Made by a program: the position numbers and the translations under genes
Notes under the pieces: model-generated
Told to the model about the DNA's origin: nothing
The model's input: only the letters and a program-made list of their open reading frames with translations
Database searches by the model: none
Shown: one piece after another, positions 1 to 8,998 of the stretch
Layout: each line of letters opens with the position of its first letter
Numbering within the stretch: position 1 is the first letter of the stretch
DNA from: Kaistia geumhonensis
GTDB taxonomy: Bacteria; Pseudomonadota; Alphaproteobacteria; Rhizobiales; Kaistiaceae
Direction: 5' to 3'
NCBI RefSeq assembly: GCF_030815145.1
Contig: NZ_JAUSWJ010000001.1
Span: forward strand, 868,001-932,000
Length of the DNA stretch: 64,000 nucleotides

Positions 1-708
1 GGCTGCCAGCAGTGCCACGGACCGAACGGCGCCGGGCGTGTCGTTATCGACGACGACGGGCTGCTCGTTCGCGCCCCGAACATCACGCCGGCGGTCGGAA
101 CGGCCACATCCTTCTTCGGTCCGCTCGACTGGGTGCGCCTGCTGCGCCATGGCGTGAAGCCCGACGGCCGGCCGGCGCTGATAATGCCCAGCGAAGAATA
201 TGCCCGGATGACCGACCGCGAGATCGGCCAGCTCATCGGCTATGTTCGCTCGCTCCCCGCGGTCGAAGGCCAGACGGCGGAGATCCAGCTTCCGCTGACG
301 GCACAGCTTCTCTATGCCACCGGCTTCATGACCGACGCCGCCGCGCGGATCGATCACGACGCCCCGGCGCCGCCACCCATCGAGCCGGCCGTGACGCAGG
401 CCTATGGCGACCATGTCGCCGATATCTGCCGCAACTGCCACAACGCGGCCCTTTCCGGCGGACCGATCCCGGTCGCGCCCGGCGACTGGCCGGATGCGGC
501 CAACCTGACGCCCGGCGAGGGCGGCGTCATGGCGCGTTATGCCGACCGCGACGCCTTCGCCGAGATGTTGAAGACGGGGCTCCGGCCTGACGGCACGCCG
601 ATCAAGGTCATGCCCTTCGGCATGCTGAAGAAGCTGGACGAGACCGACGTCGCGGCCCTGCACCTCTTCCTGACGAGCCTGCCCGCCAAGAAGACGGGCG
701 ACCTCTAG
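1..708 (+). CDS. Diheme cytochrome c family protein (5' end missing)
   Basis: The gene enters from outside the window; 235 codons are visible in frame with position 1. Two class I c-type heme sites can be read: CQQCH at fragment residues 2-6 and CRNCH at residues 143-147, each followed by a likely methionine ligand in an MP context (Met62 and Met204). This is a tandem two-domain periplasmic electron carrier of the kind that donates or accepts electrons for membrane dehydrogenases or terminal oxidases. The partner enzyme lies outside the window, so the pathway cannot be stated. The stop is six bases before the convergent end of ppx. Confidence 0.85.
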   Translation, partial: GCQQCHGPNGAGRVVIDDDGLLVRAPNITPAVGTATSFFGPLDWVRLLRHGVKPDGRPALIMPSEEYARMTDREIGQLIGYVRSLPAVEGQTAEIQLPLTAQLLYATGFMTDAAARIDHDAPAPPPIEPAVTQAYGDHVADICRNCHNAALSGGPIPVAPGDWPDAANLTPGEGGVMARYADRDAFAEMLKTGLRPDGTPIKVMPFGMLKKLDETDVAALHLFLTSLPAKKTGDL

Positions 709-714
709 TTCGCC

Positions 715-2304
715 TCACTCCAGCTGGATCGCCGGGCTCATGGCGCAGAGCTTCGCGAGCTGGGTCACGCGGCGGCTGAGGCGAGAGCCGACCAGCGGGG
801 CGAGATCATGCGGCATCACCAGCGTGAGCTGGTCGCCGCGCGCCTCGAAGCGGGTGCGGGGAATGACGCCGCCCATCGAGCCCGAGATCATGTAGGCGAC
901 GCGCAATGCCATGCCGAGCGCGCGCGCCCGCTCGATCAGCCGCGTCGTCGCCAGCTCGCGGATGCGCGAGGAGATGTTCTCATCGACGATTCCCTCGTGG
1001 CGATAGTAGTTCGCCAGCGCCAGATAGGCGCGGCCGGGATGGTCGATGCCGACAAAGGCGCCGTGCGAAATGAGGTTGAGGCTCTGCTCGCCGCGGTAGT
1101 CGGGATGGCCGCGCCAGCCGATATCTGCGAGGAGGCAGGCGGCAACGCGCAGGCGGACCTCGTCTTCCGTCTCGTCGAGACCCATCGCCGCGAGTGCATG
1201 GGCGGACCATGGGCCCAGCTCGCGGGCGTGGAGCGGTGAGCGGGAGCGCAGCAGCGCCAGCTCCTCGGAGGCGGCGATCAGCGGATCCTCGCCCTTCTCA
1301 GTCTCGGGCAGAAGGTCGTAGAGCAGCCCCTCGCGGACGCCGAGCGCCGACAGAACGATCTGCGACGGCTTCATCACACGGATCACCTCGGCGAGGACGA
1401 TCGCGCCATAGGGGAGAAGCGCGCGACGGCTCTTTGAGACGGCCTCGATTGAATCGAGCGACTCGGCATCGCGACGCGCCACCATGCGGCAGAAGTCGAG
1501 CGCCTCGTCGGCCGGGATGGCGTATTCGTGCATGATATGCAGCGGATAGCCCTTCTGCCGCATATGCAGCCGAGCCAGCGACCGCCACGTGCCGCCGATG
1601 GCATAGAAGGTGCGCCCTGCCCCGCCCGGCAGGACACGGGAGCCGGCGAGCGCCTCCACGACGATCTTCTCCGCCTTGCGGACGGTGCGCTCGGAGGATT
1701 CCTCGAGCCGCAAACCGCCGAGCGGGAACGTCTCACCCGTGCCGATCGTCGAGCCGCGGACATCGACGACCTCGAGGCTGCCGCCGCCGAGATCGCCGGC
1801 GATGCCGTCCGGACGGTGGATGCCGGAGAGGACGCCCATCGCCGACAGACGCGCCTCTTCAGGGCCCGACAGCAGCGAGGGATGGATGCCGGTAATCTCC
1901 TCGACGGCGTCGAGGAACCCCTTGCCGTTGCTGGCATCGCGCGCCGCGGCCGTGGCCAGCACATGCAGTGTCTTCACCCGCATCTGCCGGCAAAGAATCA
2001 TGAAGCGCCTGATGGCGGCCAGCGACGTCTCGACCGCCTCGTCGTTGAGGCGGCCGGTGGTCGCGATGCCCCGGCCGAGGCCCGCGAGTTCCTTCTCGTT
2101 GAACAGCGGCATCGGCGAGCGGCTCAGCCGCTCGTAGACGACGAGGCGGACGGAGTTTGAGCCGATGTCGATGATGGCGACCGGACCGCTGCCGTTCAGC
2201 CGTCCGGGCGCGTGCTCGCCGTCGCTTTGACCCTCGAGTCCGTCAGTGCTTGGAATGCTTGCCGCCGATCGAGCGCGGCGAACTGGTCTTGAGTGATTTT
2301 CCAC
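715..2304 (-). CDS. ppx: Exopolyphosphatase, Ppx/GppA family
   Basis: Cytosolic phosphatase that releases phosphate from the ends of polyphosphate (or converts pppGpp to ppGpp). The 529-residue protein has the ASKHA phosphate loop [15 protein letters not shown] (44-58), the [11 protein letters not shown] segment (117-127), a SGPEEARLS stretch with candidate catalytic Glu149/150, and the second loop [11 protein letters not shown] (170-180). The last ~180 residues are the HD-like domain of long Ppx proteins. The only usable start, ATG at 2304, gives a 62-base overlap with the end of ppk; no ATG, GTG or TTG lies between that overlap and the conserved domain. Translational coupling to ppk is therefore likely. 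Confidence 0.93.
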   Translation of the reverse strand: MENHSRPVRRARSAASIPSTDGLEGQSDGEHAPGRLNGSGPVAIIDIGSNSVRLVVYERLSRSPMPLFNEKELAGLGRGIATTGRLNDEAVETSLAAIRRFMILCRQMRVKTLHVLATAAARDASNGKGFLDAVEEITGIHPSLLSGPEEARLSAMGVLSGIHRPDGIAGDLGGGSLEVVDVRGSTIGTGETFPLGGLRLEESSERTVRKAEKIVVEALAGSRVLPGGAGRTFYAIGGTWRSLARLHMRQKGYPLHIMHEYAIPADEALDFCRMVARRDAESLDSIEAVSKSRRALLPYGAIVLAEVIRVMKPSQIVLSALGVREGLLYDLLPETEKGEDPLIAASEELALLRSRSPLHARELGPWSAHALAAMGLDETEDEVRLRVAACLLADIGWRGHPDYRGEQSLNLISHGAFVGIDHPGRAYLALANYYRHEGIVDENISSRIRELATTRLIERARALGMALRVAYMISGSMGGVIPRTRFEARGDQLTLVMPHDLAPLVGSRLSRRVTQLAKLCAMSPAIQLE

Positions 2305-4441
2305 GTCCAGACAGACTCGGGTTCGTCATGAAGTACTGATGCGCATTGAAGGGCTCTTCGCCCTTGCGCGGGACGATGCGGCGAGAGGAACCGTCCGGCA
2401 GAATCTCCCAGCTCTGCTGGTTATCCTTGAGATTGGCCACCATGATCTGGTCGAGAACCTGCTCATGGACGGTCGCGTTCTGCATCGGGATCATCGCTTC
2501 GACGCGACGATCGAGGTTGCGCGGCATCATGTCCGCCGAGCCGATATAAACAATCGCCTCGGGCGACGGCAAGCCGTGGCCGTTGCCGAATGCCAGAATG
2601 CGGGCATGCTCCAGGAACCTGCCCACAATAGATTTCGCACGAATGTGGTCCGAAAGGCCCGGCACGCCCGGCCGGAGGCAGCAAATGCCGCGCACGACGA
2701 TGTCGACCTCGACGCCGGCACGGCTCGCGTCGTAAAGCGCATCGATGATCTGGGGATCGACGAGCGAGTTCATCTTCATCCAGATGGCGCCCGGCCGTCC
2801 GGCCTTCGCATGCTCGATCTCCGCGTAGATGAGGTCGAGGATGCGCTTCCTGAGGAAATGAGGCGAGGTCGACAGGCTCTCGATCTCGACCGGCTCGGAA
2901 TAGCCGGTGATGTAGTTGAACACGCGGGCGACATCCCGGGCGACGGCCGGATCGTCGGAGAAATAGGAAAGATCCGTGTAGATGCGCGCCGTGATCGGGT
3001 GATAATTGCCCGTCCCGATATGGACGTAGCTGCGCAGCTGGCCGCCCTCGCGCCGTACGACCAGCGACAGCTTCGCGTGGGTCTTCAGCTCGATGAAGCC
3101 GTAGACGACCTGAACGCCGGCTCGCTCCAGATCGCGCGCCCATTTGATGTTCGCTTCCTCGTCGAATCGCGCCTTGAGCTCGACCAGGGCCGTCACCGAC
3201 TTGCCGGCCTCCGCGGCCTCGGCGAGCGCCTGAACGATCGGCGAGTTCTTCGAGGTGCGGTAGAGCGTCTGCTTGATCGCGACGACGTCGGGATCAAGCG
3301 CCGCCTGGCGCAGATACTGCACCACGACGTCGAAGCTCTCGTAGGGATGATGGACGATCAGGTCCTTCTGGCGGATCGCGGCGAAGCAGTCCCCGCCATG
3401 CTCCCGGATACGCTCGGGAAATCGTGCCTGGTAGGGCGGAAACTTGAGCGCGGGACGATCGACGCCGACGAGCTGCGCGAGATCGTTCAGCGCAAGCATG
3501 CCCTCGACGAGGAAGACCTCGTCGGGCAGGACAGCGAGCGCGCCGGCCACGAAATTGCGCAACGGCTCCGGCGTCGCCTGCTCGATTTCGAGGCGGATCA
3601 CCGAGCCGCGGCGACGCCGCTTCAGCGCCGTCTCGAAGAAGCGGACCAGGTCCTCGGCCTCTTCCTCGACCTCGAGCTCGCTGTCGCGGATGATGCGGAA
3701 GGCGCCCTGCCCTTCGACGACATAGCCGGGGAAGAGCCGGGCGGTGAACAGCGAGACCGTCTGCTCGAGGCTGATGAAGCGATCGACGCCCGGCGCCGAT
3801 TCCGGCAGTCGAATGAAGCGGTCGATCGTCATCGGGATGCGGAGAAGCGCCGTCATCCGCGTGCCGGTCGCCGGGCGGGCGAGTTGCAGGATCAGCGAGA
3901 AGCCGAGATTGGGAATGAACGGGAAGGGATGTGCCGGGTCGATGGCCAGCGGCGTCAGAATCGGGAACACCGCGTCGAGGAAATAGGCCTCGAGCCAGGC
4001 GCGGTCGGATTCGGTCAGTTCCGATGGATCGACCGTCACGACGCCGACGGCGTCCAGCTCGCGCTTCAACTGGCCCCAGCGCATCTGCTGGTCGGTGGCG
4101 AGGCGCGCGACGGCGTCGGAGATCTTGATCAGCTGCTCGCTCGGCGTGAGCCCGTCGTCGCTGGTGAGGCCGAGACCCTCGCGCTGCTGGCCGCGGAGAC
4201 CTGCGACACGCACCATGAAGAACTCGTCGAGATTGTTGGCCGAAATCGACAGGAAGCGGAGCCGTTCCAGAACCGGATGGTTCGGATTGCCGGATTCCTC
4301 GAGGACGCGCCTGTTGAATTCGAGCCAGGACAGCTCGCGATTCACGAAGCGCTCGGGGCTGTGGCGGAGCTTCTGACCCTCCAGCTCCAGCTCTGCGACT
4401 GCTTCGAGGGCCTTGCCGGCGTCGGGGTTGGTCTGGTCCAT
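2243..4441 (-). CDS. ppk1: Polyphosphate kinase 1
   Basis: Makes long-chain inorganic polyphosphate reversibly from ATP. The 732-residue length and order fit PPK1: N-terminal domain with [16 protein letters not shown] (33-48), head domain, then two phospholipase-D-like catalytic domains. The HIGTGNYHP motif near residue 473 carries the presumed phospho-accepting histidine, and [10 protein letters not shown] lies in the last domain. The downstream ppx overlaps its 3' end, so synthesis and breakdown of polyphosphate are encoded in one transcript. A small dyad (GTCA-GAATG-TGAC, 4479-4491) lies about 40 bases upstream of the start. Confidence 0.96.
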   Translation of the reverse strand: MDQTNPDAGKALEAVAELELEGQKLRHSPERFVNRELSWLEFNRRVLEESGNPNHPVLERLRFLSISANNLDEFFMVRVAGLRGQQREGLGLTSDDGLTPSEQLIKISDAVARLATDQQMRWGQLKRELDAVGVVTVDPSELTESDRAWLEAYFLDAVFPILTPLAIDPAHPFPFIPNLGFSLILQLARPATGTRMTALLRIPMTIDRFIRLPESAPGVDRFISLEQTVSLFTARLFPGYVVEGQGAFRIIRDSELEVEEEAEDLVRFFETALKRRRRGSVIRLEIEQATPEPLRNFVAGALAVLPDEVFLVEGMLALNDLAQLVGVDRPALKFPPYQARFPERIREHGGDCFAAIRQKDLIVHHPYESFDVVVQYLRQAALDPDVVAIKQTLYRTSKNSPIVQALAEAAEAGKSVTALVELKARFDEEANIKWARDLERAGVQVVYGFIELKTHAKLSLVVRREGGQLRSYVHIGTGNYHPITARIYTDLSYFSDDPAVARDVARVFNYITGYSEPVEIESLSTSPHFLRKRILDLIYAEIEHAKAGRPGAIWMKMNSLVDPQIIDALYDASRAGVEVDIVVRGICCLRPGVPGLSDHIRAKSIVGRFLEHARILAFGNGHGLPSPEAIVYIGSADMMPRNLDRRVEAMIPMQNATVHEQVLDQIMVANLKDNQQSWEILPDGSSRRIVPRKGEEPFNAHQYFMTNPSLSGRGKSLKTSSPRSIGGKHSKH

Positions 4442-4538
4442 GGCGGTTCCGATCGGGTTTGTCCCGTCAACACATACTGTCAGAATGTGACGGTTTCGTC
4501 ATGGCGGCGGAGCCAAGGCGTCCGCGGGCGCGCGCTGG

Positions 4539-5222
4539 TCAGGCCGGATCGGCGCCAAGCCGCTGGAGCACGCGGGCCGCGAGCTGGCGCGTCACAGGCC
4601 GCCCCTCTGCGAGAGCCTCGGCATCGAGCGCGGCGACGATCCGGCTCCCCGCCTCGAAGGACCGCTCCATCCGGCGGGACAGATAGCTCACGAGGCTCGG
4701 ATCCACCGCGATCTGGCGGTCGGCGAAGAGCTTCAGCATCACCCGCTCGAGCAGTTCGTCGTCCGGTGCGTGAAGCGTCACCGGAACGGCGGCCCTGAGC
4801 CGCGAGGCAAGATCCGGCAGATCGAAGCCGATGTCGGCCGGCGCGGTGCGGCTGGTGAGGACGGCGAAGGCGGACCGCTCGCGCACGAGGTTGAGAAGGT
4901 GGAACAGCGCGCGCTGGTCGACCTCTGGCGCATCGATCGCCTCGACCAGCACCGCGCCGCCGGCGAGCAGCGCCCCGAGATCGACAGTGGCGAGCGCGGT
5001 TGCCGCAACGGCGGATGCGCCGCTCTCCTCGCGCCAGATGGCGCCGAGATGGCTCTTCCCCGCTCCCGCGGGGCCGATGAGGATCGCCACGCGGTTCGGC
5101 CAGTCGGGGTAGCTGTCGACGAGGGCGAGGCCCGCGGCATTGGCGGCGCCGGGAAGGAAATCGGCACGTCCGAGCTGGGGAGGATGGGGCAGCGCCAGGG
5201 CGAGCTGCCGCGCCTCAGTCAT
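4539..5222 (-). CDS. hdaA: HdaA, DnaA-related regulatory ATPase
   Basis: Alphaproteobacterial Hda homologue. In the family it is loaded on the DNA polymerase sliding clamp and stimulates ATP hydrolysis by DnaA, preventing re-initiation of replication. With the ATG at 5222 the protein has 227 residues. The N-terminal QLALALP (6-12) fits a clamp-binding motif, and [11 protein letters not shown] (50-60) is the Walker A loop of a truncated DnaA-type AAA+ domain. There is no DNA-binding domain IV. This start overlaps the stop of the upstream transporter by 8 bases (ATGACTGA), which argues for it over the ATG six codons further upstream. Confidence 0.88.
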   Translation of the reverse strand: MTEARQLALALPHPPQLGRADFLPGAANAAGLALVDSYPDWPNRVAILIGPAGAGKSHLGAIWREESGASAVAATALATVDLGALLAGGAVLVEAIDAPEVDQRALFHLLNLVRERSAFAVLTSRTAPADIGFDLPDLASRLRAAVPVTLHAPDDELLERVMLKLFADRQIAVDPSLVSYLSRRMERSFEAGSRIVAALDAEALAEGRPVTRQLAARVLQRLGADPA

Positions 5223-6294
5223 CGTCCGCGACCCCGGCATCGCCGCGATAGATCGGGCTCGTCAGATAGCGCGCGATGACGAAGCGAACGAGCACACCGA
5301 TCGCGGCCGACGCCGGAACGGCGATGAGGAGCCCGACGAAGCCGAACAGGACGCCGAAGGCGAAGAGGGCGAACATCAGCCAGACGGGGTGGAGGCCGAC
5401 GCTGGCGCCCACCAGCCGCGGCTGCAGGATGTTGCCCTCGAAGAACTGCCCCGTCAGGAACACGGCGACCACGGCGCCGATCCAGTACCAGTCGGGCCAG
5501 AACTGGACGATGGCGACGCCGACCGAGACGACGAAGCCTATCGTGGTGCCGACATAGGGGATGAAGGACAGGATGCCTGCGCCGAGCCCGATCAGCAGGC
5601 CGAAATTGAGCCCGAGCAGCGCGAGGCCGAGGCCGTAGAACGTGCCGAGGATGATGCAGACGAGCCCCTGCCCGCGCACGAATCCCGCGATGGCGGCATC
5701 CGAGTCGCGCGCCAGCATGCGCACCGTCTCGACATGGTCGCGCGGCACCCAGCTGTCGATGCGGGCGACCATCTTGTCCCAGTCGACCAGCATGTAGAAC
5801 GCGACCACCGGCGTGACGACCAGCAGCGACACGATGTCGACCAGCGCGGAACCGCCGCTCCAGAGCGATTTCAGCAGCGTCGAGAGCCAGGACGCCGCCT
5901 GGCTCATCAATTGGCCCATCGAGTTCTGCAATTGCGCGGCATCGACACGGAAGAGATCGCCGATGCGCGAGCTGAGCAGCGCATTGGCGAGACCCTGCAG
6001 CTGCTGGGCATAGGTCGGGATGCGCTCGATGAGGCCGGCGAGCTGGTTCAGAAGCACCGGGATGAGCACGACGAAGGAGAGAACCAGCACGAGCACGAAG
6101 ATCACGAGGATGATCAGCGAGGCCGCCATGCGGCTGAAACCGCGCCGCTCGAACCAGTCCGCAACCGGATCGAGCGCATAGGCCACGGCCATGCCGGCAA
6201 TGAACGGCAGCAGGACCGTGCGGAAGACGACGAGGAACAGAATGAAGGCGGCGAGCGCGCCGACCCAGAAAAACACTTGCCGCTGCAGGCTCAA
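5215..6294 (-). CDS. AI-2E family transporter (PerM-type membrane protein)
   Basis: A 359-residue polytopic inner-membrane protein with about seven or eight hydrophobic segments, beginning with [20 protein letters not shown]. The central hydrophilic part and the C-terminal segments containing [11 protein letters not shown] and [10 protein letters not shown] are typical of the AI-2E/PerM family (TqsA, YdiK, PerM). Substrates are not established for most members; some are Na+/H+ antiporters or AI-2 exporters. It shares an operon with hdaA, overlapping by 8 bases, an arrangement common in Hyphomicrobiales. The divergent purM starts 168 bases away. Confidence 0.88.
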   Translation of the reverse strand: MSLQRQVFFWVGALAAFILFLVVFRTVLLPFIAGMAVAYALDPVADWFERRGFSRMAASLIILVIFVLVLVLSFVVLIPVLLNQLAGLIERIPTYAQQLQGLANALLSSRIGDLFRVDAAQLQNSMGQLMSQAASWLSTLLKSLWSGGSALVDIVSLLVVTPVVAFYMLVDWDKMVARIDSWVPRDHVETVRMLARDSDAAIAGFVRGQGLVCIILGTFYGLGLALLGLNFGLLIGLGAGILSFIPYVGTTIGFVVSVGVAIVQFWPDWYWIGAVVAVFLTGQFFEGNILQPRLVGASVGLHPVWLMFALFAFGVLFGFVGLLIAVPASAAIGVLVRFVIARYLTSPIYRGDAGVADDD

Positions 6295-6462
6295 GGCGCC
6301 GGTCCCCCGTCTGCCCGATGGGCGTCGCGACCAGATAGGACGAGCGCGGAACGGCGGTCAAGCGCATGCCGGCACGCGGCAAAGACGGCTCCGCGCCGAT
6401 TCCCCGTTGACGGACGGTCGGCGCTATGGTCCTCCCTGCCGCATCGCAACCGGAAGCCGCCG

Positions 6463-7536
6463 ATGATCGACCAGAGCCCTCGCGCCAACGCTCTCAGCTA
6501 TGCCGACGCCGGCGTGGACATCGATGCCGGAAACCTTCTCGTCCAATTGATCAAGCCGCTCGTCAAGGCGACGCGACGGCCGGGCGCAGATGCCGAGATC
6601 GGCGGATTCGGCGGCGTGTTCGATCCGAAGTCGGCGGGCTATACCGACCCGCTGCTGGTCGCGGCGAATGACGGCGTCGGCACGAAGCTGCGCGTCGCCA
6701 TCGACACCGGTCATCACGACACCGTCGGCATCGATCTCGTCGCCATGTGCGTCAACGATCTCGTCGTGCAGGGCGCGGAGCCGCTCTTCTTTCTCGACTA
6801 TTTCGCCACCGGCAAGCTCGACCCGCACGAGGCGGCGGCCGTTGTCGGCGGCATCGCGGAAGGATGCCGCATCGCCGGCTGCGCGCTGATCGGCGGCGAG
6901 ACGGCCGAGATGCCGGGCATGTATGGCGCGGGCGACTATGATCTCGCCGGCTTCGCGGTCGGCGCGGTCGAGCGCGACCGGCTCCTGCCGCTCGGGGACG
7001 TCGCCGAGGGCGACGTCGTTCTCGGCCTCGCCTCGTCGGGGGTGCATTCCAACGGCTTCTCGCTGGTGCGCAAGATCGTGTCGCTGTCTGGCGCCTATTT
7101 CGAGGACCCGGCACCGTTCGATCCCTCGCAGAGCCTCGGCCGCGCACTTCTGGTGCCGACGCGCATCTATGTGAAGTCGCTGCTCGCCACGTTCCGCGCC
7201 ACCCGCGCCGTCAAGGCGCTTGCCCATATCACCGGCGGCGGCTTCGTCGACAACATCCCCCGCGTGCTGCCCGAGGGCCTCGCAGCCGCGATCGACCTTT
7301 CGGCCGTGGTGCCGCCGCCCGTGTTCGGATGGCTGGCCCGCAACGGCGGCGTCTCCACGCACGAGATGCTGCGCACCTTCAACTGCGGCGTCGGCATGAT
7401 CGCCGTCGTGGCGGCGGAGGATGCCGACAGCGTCACGGAGCTCCTGGTCGGTGCGGGCGAGCGCGTCATGCGCCTCGGCACCATCGTTCCCTCGACCGGC
7501 GAAGGCGTGGTGTTCTCGGGAAGCCTCGCGCTGTGA
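6463..7536 (+). CDS. purM: Phosphoribosylformylglycinamidine cyclo-ligase
   Basis: AIR synthetase, step five of purine synthesis: ATP-dependent ring closure of FGAM to aminoimidazole ribonucleotide in the cytosol. The ATG at 6463 gives 357 residues, the normal family length. Characteristic segments are [13 protein letters not shown] near the N-terminus, [32 protein letters not shown] and [14 protein letters not shown]. An open frame continues far upstream, but it runs antisense through the transporter gene and has no family similarity, so it is not part of the protein. The stop overlaps a potential GTG start of purN, so the pair is translationally coupled. Confidence 0.96.
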   Translation: MIDQSPRANALSYADAGVDIDAGNLLVQLIKPLVKATRRPGADAEIGGFGGVFDPKSAGYTDPLLVAANDGVGTKLRVAIDTGHHDTVGIDLVAMCVNDLVVQGAEPLFFLDYFATGKLDPHEAAAVVGGIAEGCRIAGCALIGGETAEMPGMYGAGDYDLAGFAVGAVERDRLLPLGDVAEGDVVLGLASSGVHSNGFSLVRKIVSLSGAYFEDPAPFDPSQSLGRALLVPTRIYVKSLLATFRATRAVKALAHITGGGFVDNIPRVLPEGLAAAIDLSAVVPPPVFGWLARNGGVSTHEMLRTFNCGVGMIAVVAAEDADSVTELLVGAGERVMRLGTIVPSTGEGVVFSGSLAL

Positions 7537-7541
7537 GCGCC

Positions 7542-8198
7542 ATGCGCAAGCGCGTCGCGGTTCTCATCTCCGGCCGAGGCTCCAACATGGCCTCGCTGAT
7601 CGAGGCGGCGGCCGACCCGGCCTATCCGGCCGAGATCGCGCTCGTGCTCGCCAACCGCCATGACGCGGCAGGGCTCCAGCGCGCGCATGCCGCCGGCATC
7701 GCGACCGACGTGATCGACCACAAGGCGTTTCCCGACCGGCCGAGCTTCGACGCGGCGCTCGATGCCAGGCTCAGGGCCGAGCGGATCGATCTCGTTTGCC
7801 TCGCGGGTTTCATGCGGTTGCTCACGCCCGGCTTCGTCGAGGGCTGGCGCGACCGGATGATCAACATCCATCCCTCGCTGCTGCCGCTCTTTCCGGGGCT
7901 TCACACCCATCGCCGCGCCATCGAGGCGGGGATGACGCTGGCCGGCTGCACGGTGCATTTCGTGCGCGCCGAGATGGATTCGGGCCCGATCATCGGCCAG
8001 GCTGTGGTGCCGATCGCGCCCGGCGACAGCGAGGACAGCCTCGCCGCCCGCGTTCTCTCCGCCGAGCACCGGCTCTATCCGCTGGCGCTCGCGCTCGTCG
8101 CCGACGGCCTCGCCCGCGTCGAGGGCGAGCGGCTGGTGCTCGATGCGCAACTGCCGATCAACCGGACCGGGATGCTGGTGGCGCCGGCGTTCGGGTAA
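7542..8198 (+). CDS. purN: Phosphoribosylglycinamide formyltransferase
   Basis: Transfers a formyl group from 10-formyl-THF to GAR in purine synthesis. The 218-residue protein starts MRKRVAVLISGRGSNMASL, the phosphate-binding N-terminus of GART. It contains the catalytic region INIHPSLLPLFPG and HFVRAEMDSGPIIGQ (Asn, His and Asp triad). Two starts are possible: the ATG used here, or the GTG at 7533 that overlaps the purM stop (GTGA) and would add three residues. The shorter form matches the usual family N-terminus; coupling to purM holds for either. Confidence 0.95.
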   Translation: MRKRVAVLISGRGSNMASLIEAAADPAYPAEIALVLANRHDAAGLQRAHAAGIATDVIDHKAFPDRPSFDAALDARLRAERIDLVCLAGFMRLLTPGFVEGWRDRMINIHPSLLPLFPGLHTHRRAIEAGMTLAGCTVHFVRAEMDSGPIIGQAVVPIAPGDSEDSLAARVLSAEHRLYPLALALVADGLARVEGERLVLDAQLPINRTGMLVAPAFG

Positions 8199-8254
8199 AA
8201 AAGGCGGCGCGGTCGCCCGGCGTTCAGGCCTTTCGCGAGGCCATGCCCGCCGCG

Positions 8255-8998
8255 TCAGACCAGAAACTGTCCGCCGCTCGCGTCGATGAGCTCGCCGGTC
8301 ACCCAGCGCGCGTCGTCGGAGACGAGGAAGGCGACGATGTCGGCCACGTCCTCGACCTCGCCCACCCGGCTGAACACCGATCGGGCCGATGCGACCTCCG
8401 CGCCGCCGGGATTGTTGACCCAGCCGCTCATGTCGGTGCGGATGATCCCCGGCAGAACGGCGTTGACCGTGATTCCGCGCGGGCCGAAGGCCTTGGCGTG
8501 GCTGCGCGTCATGGCGTCGAGCGCCGCCTTGGTCATGCCGTAGACGATCGCGTCGGGGAAAGGCAGCTTGGCGAGGCCCGAGGAGATGTTGACGATCCGG
8601 CCGCCATCCGAAAGCTGCGGCGCCAGCGCCTGCGTGACGAAGAAGGGCGTCTTCATGTTGAGCGCCACGAGGCTGTCGAACGCCGCCTCGCTCGCCTCGA
8701 CGCCTTCCTTCACGCTGCGGCCGGCATTGTTGACGAGGATATCGAGCCGCTCGCCGTGCGGAATGCCGGAGACGAGCGCGGCAATGCCGGCCTCGTCGCC
8801 GAGAACGGCCTCGACGAGGAAGCTCGAGCCGCCGATCGCGTCGATGGCATCGGCGAGATCGCGCGCCGCGTCGGCGCTGTGGCCGTAGTGGATCCCGACC
8901 CGCGCACCGTCGCGCGCCAGGCGCAACGCGATCGCCCGGCCGATGCCGCGCCCGGCCCCGGTGACCAGCGCCGTCTTGCCGTCGAGCCGTCTCGTCAT
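8255..8998 (-). CDS. SDR family NAD(P)-dependent oxidoreductase
   Basis: Classical short-chain dehydrogenase of 247 residues. The Rossmann motif TGAGRGIGRAIAL lies near residues 14-26, followed by NNAG, the catalytic serine in NISSG, and the YGMTK active site. The C-terminal VTGELIDASGGQFLV is typical of FabG-like SDRs. The substrate cannot be deduced. Its ATG overlaps the stop of the molybdopterin oxidoreductase by four bases (ATGA), so the two proteins are made together. They may act on the same metabolite, but this is inference from coupling only. Confidence 0.85.
   Translation of the reverse strand: MTRRLDGKTALVTGAGRGIGRAIALRLARDGARVGIHYGHSADAARDLADAIDAIGGSSFLVEAVLGDEAGIAALVSGIPHGERLDILVNNAGRSVKEGVEASEAAFDSLVALNMKTPFFVTQALAPQLSDGGRIVNISSGLAKLPFPDAIVYGMTKAALDAMTRSHAKAFGPRGITVNAVLPGIIRTDMSGWVNNPGGAEVASARSVFSRVGEVEDVADIVAFLVSDDARWVTGELIDASGGQFLV

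Noticed and set aside
2339-4798. An 819-codon open frame antisense to ppk
   Set aside because: It lies exactly opposite ppk, is rich in Arg/Asp/Ala/His as expected from a GC-rich shadow frame, and has no ribosome-binding site or recognisable domain.
5140-6462. A long N-terminal extension of purM
   Set aside because: It is antisense to the AI-2E transporter, has no similarity to PurM, and the family-length start is the ATG at 6463.
8197-8217. Possible terminator for the SDR operon between the convergent purN and SDR genes
   Set aside because: There is an A6 run (T6 on the minus strand), but the adjacent stem is only 4 bp; too weak to annotate.
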